Positions 61,067 through 64,000 of a stretch of DNA of 64,000 nucleotides are shown piece after piece (the first letter of the stretch is position 1; every line of letters starts with the position of its first letter). This stretch comes from Ostrinia nubilalis (taxonomy: Eukaryota > Arthropoda > Insecta > Lepidoptera > Crambidae), in contig NC_087098.1 of NCBI RefSeq assembly GCF_963855985.1, positions 11,800,501 through 11,864,500 of the forward strand, given 5' to 3'. The translations under genes were made by a program, and so were the position numbers. The notes below the pieces were generated by a model that ran no database searches, was not told the DNA's origin, and saw only the letters and a list, made by a program, of their open reading frames with translations.

Positions 61067-64000
61067 TTCTAATAAAAATAAAATCCACAGGCACCTAAAT
61101 ACTCTTGCTATCATCATATTAACATTAACAGCATACGCTCGAACTACTCTGATTTAAAATTTTAAGGCCGTTTTTGGTTGTAATTTATACGAGCTTTTCT
61201 ATACAGTCAACAGCACATTAAACACATTTTTGTTGCAATATTGTATTGTACAGTTGAAAGCTTACCAACTATACAGAGTGAAAACGAATTGAATGAATTA
61301 TTGTCGAATAGTTCCAGTTTATTCTGTAACCTATTATTGATATCGTTTGAAAGAGCTTGTGAAGCACTTTCAGGATCAGTAATCAGTTTTTCGATATCTT
61401 GTATAGTTTAGAAATAATCGAGAGAGATCATTTATCGTTTTCACCCTGTACTGTACATACAGGGTTAAATATTGGCCTATTTACAACTACATAAGATGCA
61501 CAATGTTTAGGTTGTTTAACCATCATTCGTACTTACGATAAATAATAAGGAATCACGATTCAAACTGATCACATACTCATACGGGGTGTTGATCAAAAGC
61601 ATCCCTTTGACCACACCCCGGGATAATCGTCAATCCCGGAGTAGTCGGTTGCCACACGCAGACGGAGGCGTCGTTGCGTGTTATGAGGGTACAAATTAAC
61701 AGTTTAATTAAACTTGCAGCAGCCTTGGGGCAGACCTCTGAAGAGACGTCATCGCGTCAGGAAATACGAGTAGGTAAATTCGTTTGTAATTAACAAATTG
61801 ATGACAATTTTGAGGGATAGAAACAGATGTAAATTAAGCTAAATATTGGGTATCAAGATGGTATTGACTGCCAATATGGTTAAAACATTGCAGATTTGAA
61901 TCAGTCTGCCAAAAAAAAAAAAACGATAAAGTACTTTTATTTAAGTTCGATTGTACTAATTCTGACGAAAATAGCAAGTAATGCAGTTTGACCATGGTTC
62001 ATAGAGGTGCTATAGTTGTATGTAGGTATTATAAACGTCCGTAAATCCGAGTAGGTAGTACTATAATTTTTCATGCAGGTACCTACTTATCATTCACACT
62101 GTCACTTTCTCAACACGTTCGTAAGTTAGTATTCATCTTTCAAAAACAAACTTTATTTTCAATACTTTGAAAGTTTAACTTTCGGCCCAATTAAGTTTTA
62201 TGTAATGAACCCTACACCTGCAAATTGGTCCCGTATCTACAACCGCAATGCTGGCTTAACGTTTACTCAAGATTACGTCAAAATTGGGCCCGGATTAATA
62301 ACTACCTGCAACCCTGTATAAGGGGATAACTTGCTTGAGACGATGCTAAATTTTAATACCCCCAGATGTTAAGTATGAAGATGATGGTATGGAGAATATG
62401 CTATGATGTTAATTATGTTTACTTGGATTGCTCTTACAAATATTAATTAGAAAATGAGAACGACAAAGTTTTGTGCGATTATGATTGTCTCGACTGATTT
62501 TACGACACTCCACCCCTAAGGGGGTAAAACGGGGTCCACGTGTACGAAGTCGCGGACGGCCGCTAGTTCTATATGTATACGTTTGTATTTAGTTTTTGTG
62601 GTGCATTAAGAAACAAATAAATGAATATTGCACCGATCTGAAAATAAACTTAGATATTTTTAAACGAAATATCCTACAATAAAGGCATTGCTCAAAAAGT
62701 TATCGCCCACTATTGTCGACTCCCAAACAATTAATAACCCCGTCGATCTCTTAACTACCGTTATGAAATCCAAATTAATAACCGGAGGTTGAAACACCGT
62801 CGATTTCCAATAATCGACCGGCAGATGTCAACAAAGAAGGCAAACTTCCGAAAGAGTTGGAAAGTAATATCGCTCCCACGAGTATACAGTCAATAATAAA
62901 CAAGGGGCGTTTGATACACTTGTAAACTAATAACTCAGCCCCCAGACCTGCTATGTATTATTAAACAATGGCCTGTGACAAATAAGCTACTGAATAGTGA
63001 AGATAAAGCGTAGAATTTGGATGCCTGAAACTGTGATCAATACGAATTATGTTGTTATAATCAGTCATACAAAAAAAAGTTATTTGGGGGAGGCCTGTGT
63101 CCAGCAGTGGATGTCTTTCGGCTGAAACGAACGAAAAAACGATAAAAAAAATAAGTTTTCATATTAATAGGTACATATTTTTACACTTTATTTAATGTAT
63201 TTTTGTTTTTGAGTCAGTACTTTAAAACTCTGCTATTGATTTTTCATATCTGAAGTACAGTGAGCTACAGTGGGCTTCAGCTAGGTACCCATTTCAGTTT
63301 TTTCTTTCGCTCTCATCAAATTGTATTTATTTGCGATAGAATAGAACAAGGCAGACGACCAAGACATGGCCGGAAATGGATAGCTGGAACTGCTGCACTG
63401 TACTTACTTGAATAGATTGTAGTAGAATTTTAATAACTGATCAGCAACAAATTAATATGACAATAGTACCTACTATTATTTATTATCATTAGTCATTAAT
63501 AAATAATGAGGTTCTTCTATGCTTTTATTTACGCACAGCTTGGCATAAGATGGGATCAAGAAGGGTGGTTTAATTGAATTTTTGGAAGATGTCACTTGTC
63601 CTTAGCGTTCTAGGGAGTATCGTTTTCCGTAGGCTGCTTTATGTTTTGGGTGACAGTTATTTGGTTACACTTTATTTGTTTAGTGAGAAGGGTCATGTTT
63701 CATGTAATTTGTATTATGATGGTGCCAAAAATAACGGTGTCAAGTTAATTGATTTTAAGTTACAAATAAAGCGCCAGATAATGAATCCAGTAACATTTTT
63801 TATCGATTTGGAAATTAAGCAACAGATTCTAAACGCAGTAGGATACAAATGTTTTCAATTTAGTTTATTCTGGAATTTAATATTTCGCTATAATTTCAAC
63901 GCGCTCTTTTTCTCAAACTCTACATTTTTTTATAATTTACGAGTATTGATTGATTAACAATAGCAAGTAAGTACTATGTCGATTCCCTATTATTCCATAA
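61067..64000. other. Right edge, no recognisable gene
   Basis: Contains a truncated repeat X head (62488-62575) and an RTE 3' stub (about 63087-63135, GGGGGAGGCCTGTGTCCAGC). A short hairpin CCGGGATAATCGTCAATCCCGG-like sits near 61.62 kb. The plus-strand frame 63574-63957 is AT-rich and featureless and is not called. Confidence 0.5.

Noticed and set aside
63574..63957. 127-codon plus-strand frame at the right edge
   Set aside because: Phe/Leu/Ile/Asn-rich, as expected of AT-rich chance frames; no domain or signal recognised.

Overview
The window looks like a moth or butterfly (Lepidoptera) nuclear genome. It is AT-rich, its genes are split into short exons by GT-AG introns, and the non-coding DNA is packed with repeats of lepidopteran character: an RTE-type LINE whose copies end in (ATG)n, TIR-bearing MITEs, a tRNA-derived SINE, and repeats ending in GACT/GACA microsatellites.

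The gene content is one tandem array on the minus strand, spanning the left edge to about 40.6 kb. Eight genes are arranged head to tail. In transcription order they are H (40581-37991), G (36766-34458), F (33958-29805), E (29139-25494), D (22647-18949), C (17699-13545), B (11621-8739) and A (7523 to beyond the left edge). A to E are secreted proteins of the juvenile-hormone-binding protein (JHBP)/takeout family, about 238-242 aa, each with five coding exons and intron phases 1-2-1-1. Family knowledge predicts extracellular carriers of small hydrophobic ligands such as juvenile hormone, odorants or lipids. Nothing here identifies the actual ligand.

F, G and H are the most interesting genes. 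They are short (202, 193 and 179 aa) and would be hard to recognise from sequence similarity alone. They have the same five-exon layout, identical intron phases, the same strand and the same locus. They also keep the Gly-x-Lys-x-Cys motif just before the phase-2 intron and the Cys of exon 3. They have lost the N-terminal disulfide, much of the central beta structure and the C-terminal end, have gained two cysteines in exon 3, and carry 6-9 N-glycosylation sequons each. I read them as a fast-diverging, shrunken, heavily glycosylated branch of the JHBP/takeout family, possibly undescribed.

Intron 2 of gene F contains a 1.85 kb near-perfect palindrome with arms of about 787 bp. It has CAGGGTGTCCC-type ends and encloses oppositely oriented RTE LINE copies. 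If transcribed it would form a long hairpin RNA.

From 40.6 kb to the right edge I recognise no host gene. This part holds scattered mobile-element remnants, including a 1.2 kb PIF/Harbinger-like element with a decayed transposase, a probable TTAA-bounded element, several palindromic MITEs and RTE fragments, set in AT-rich sequence without clear coding signal. All exon coordinates were worked out by hand from reading frame, GT-AG sites and phase consistency.
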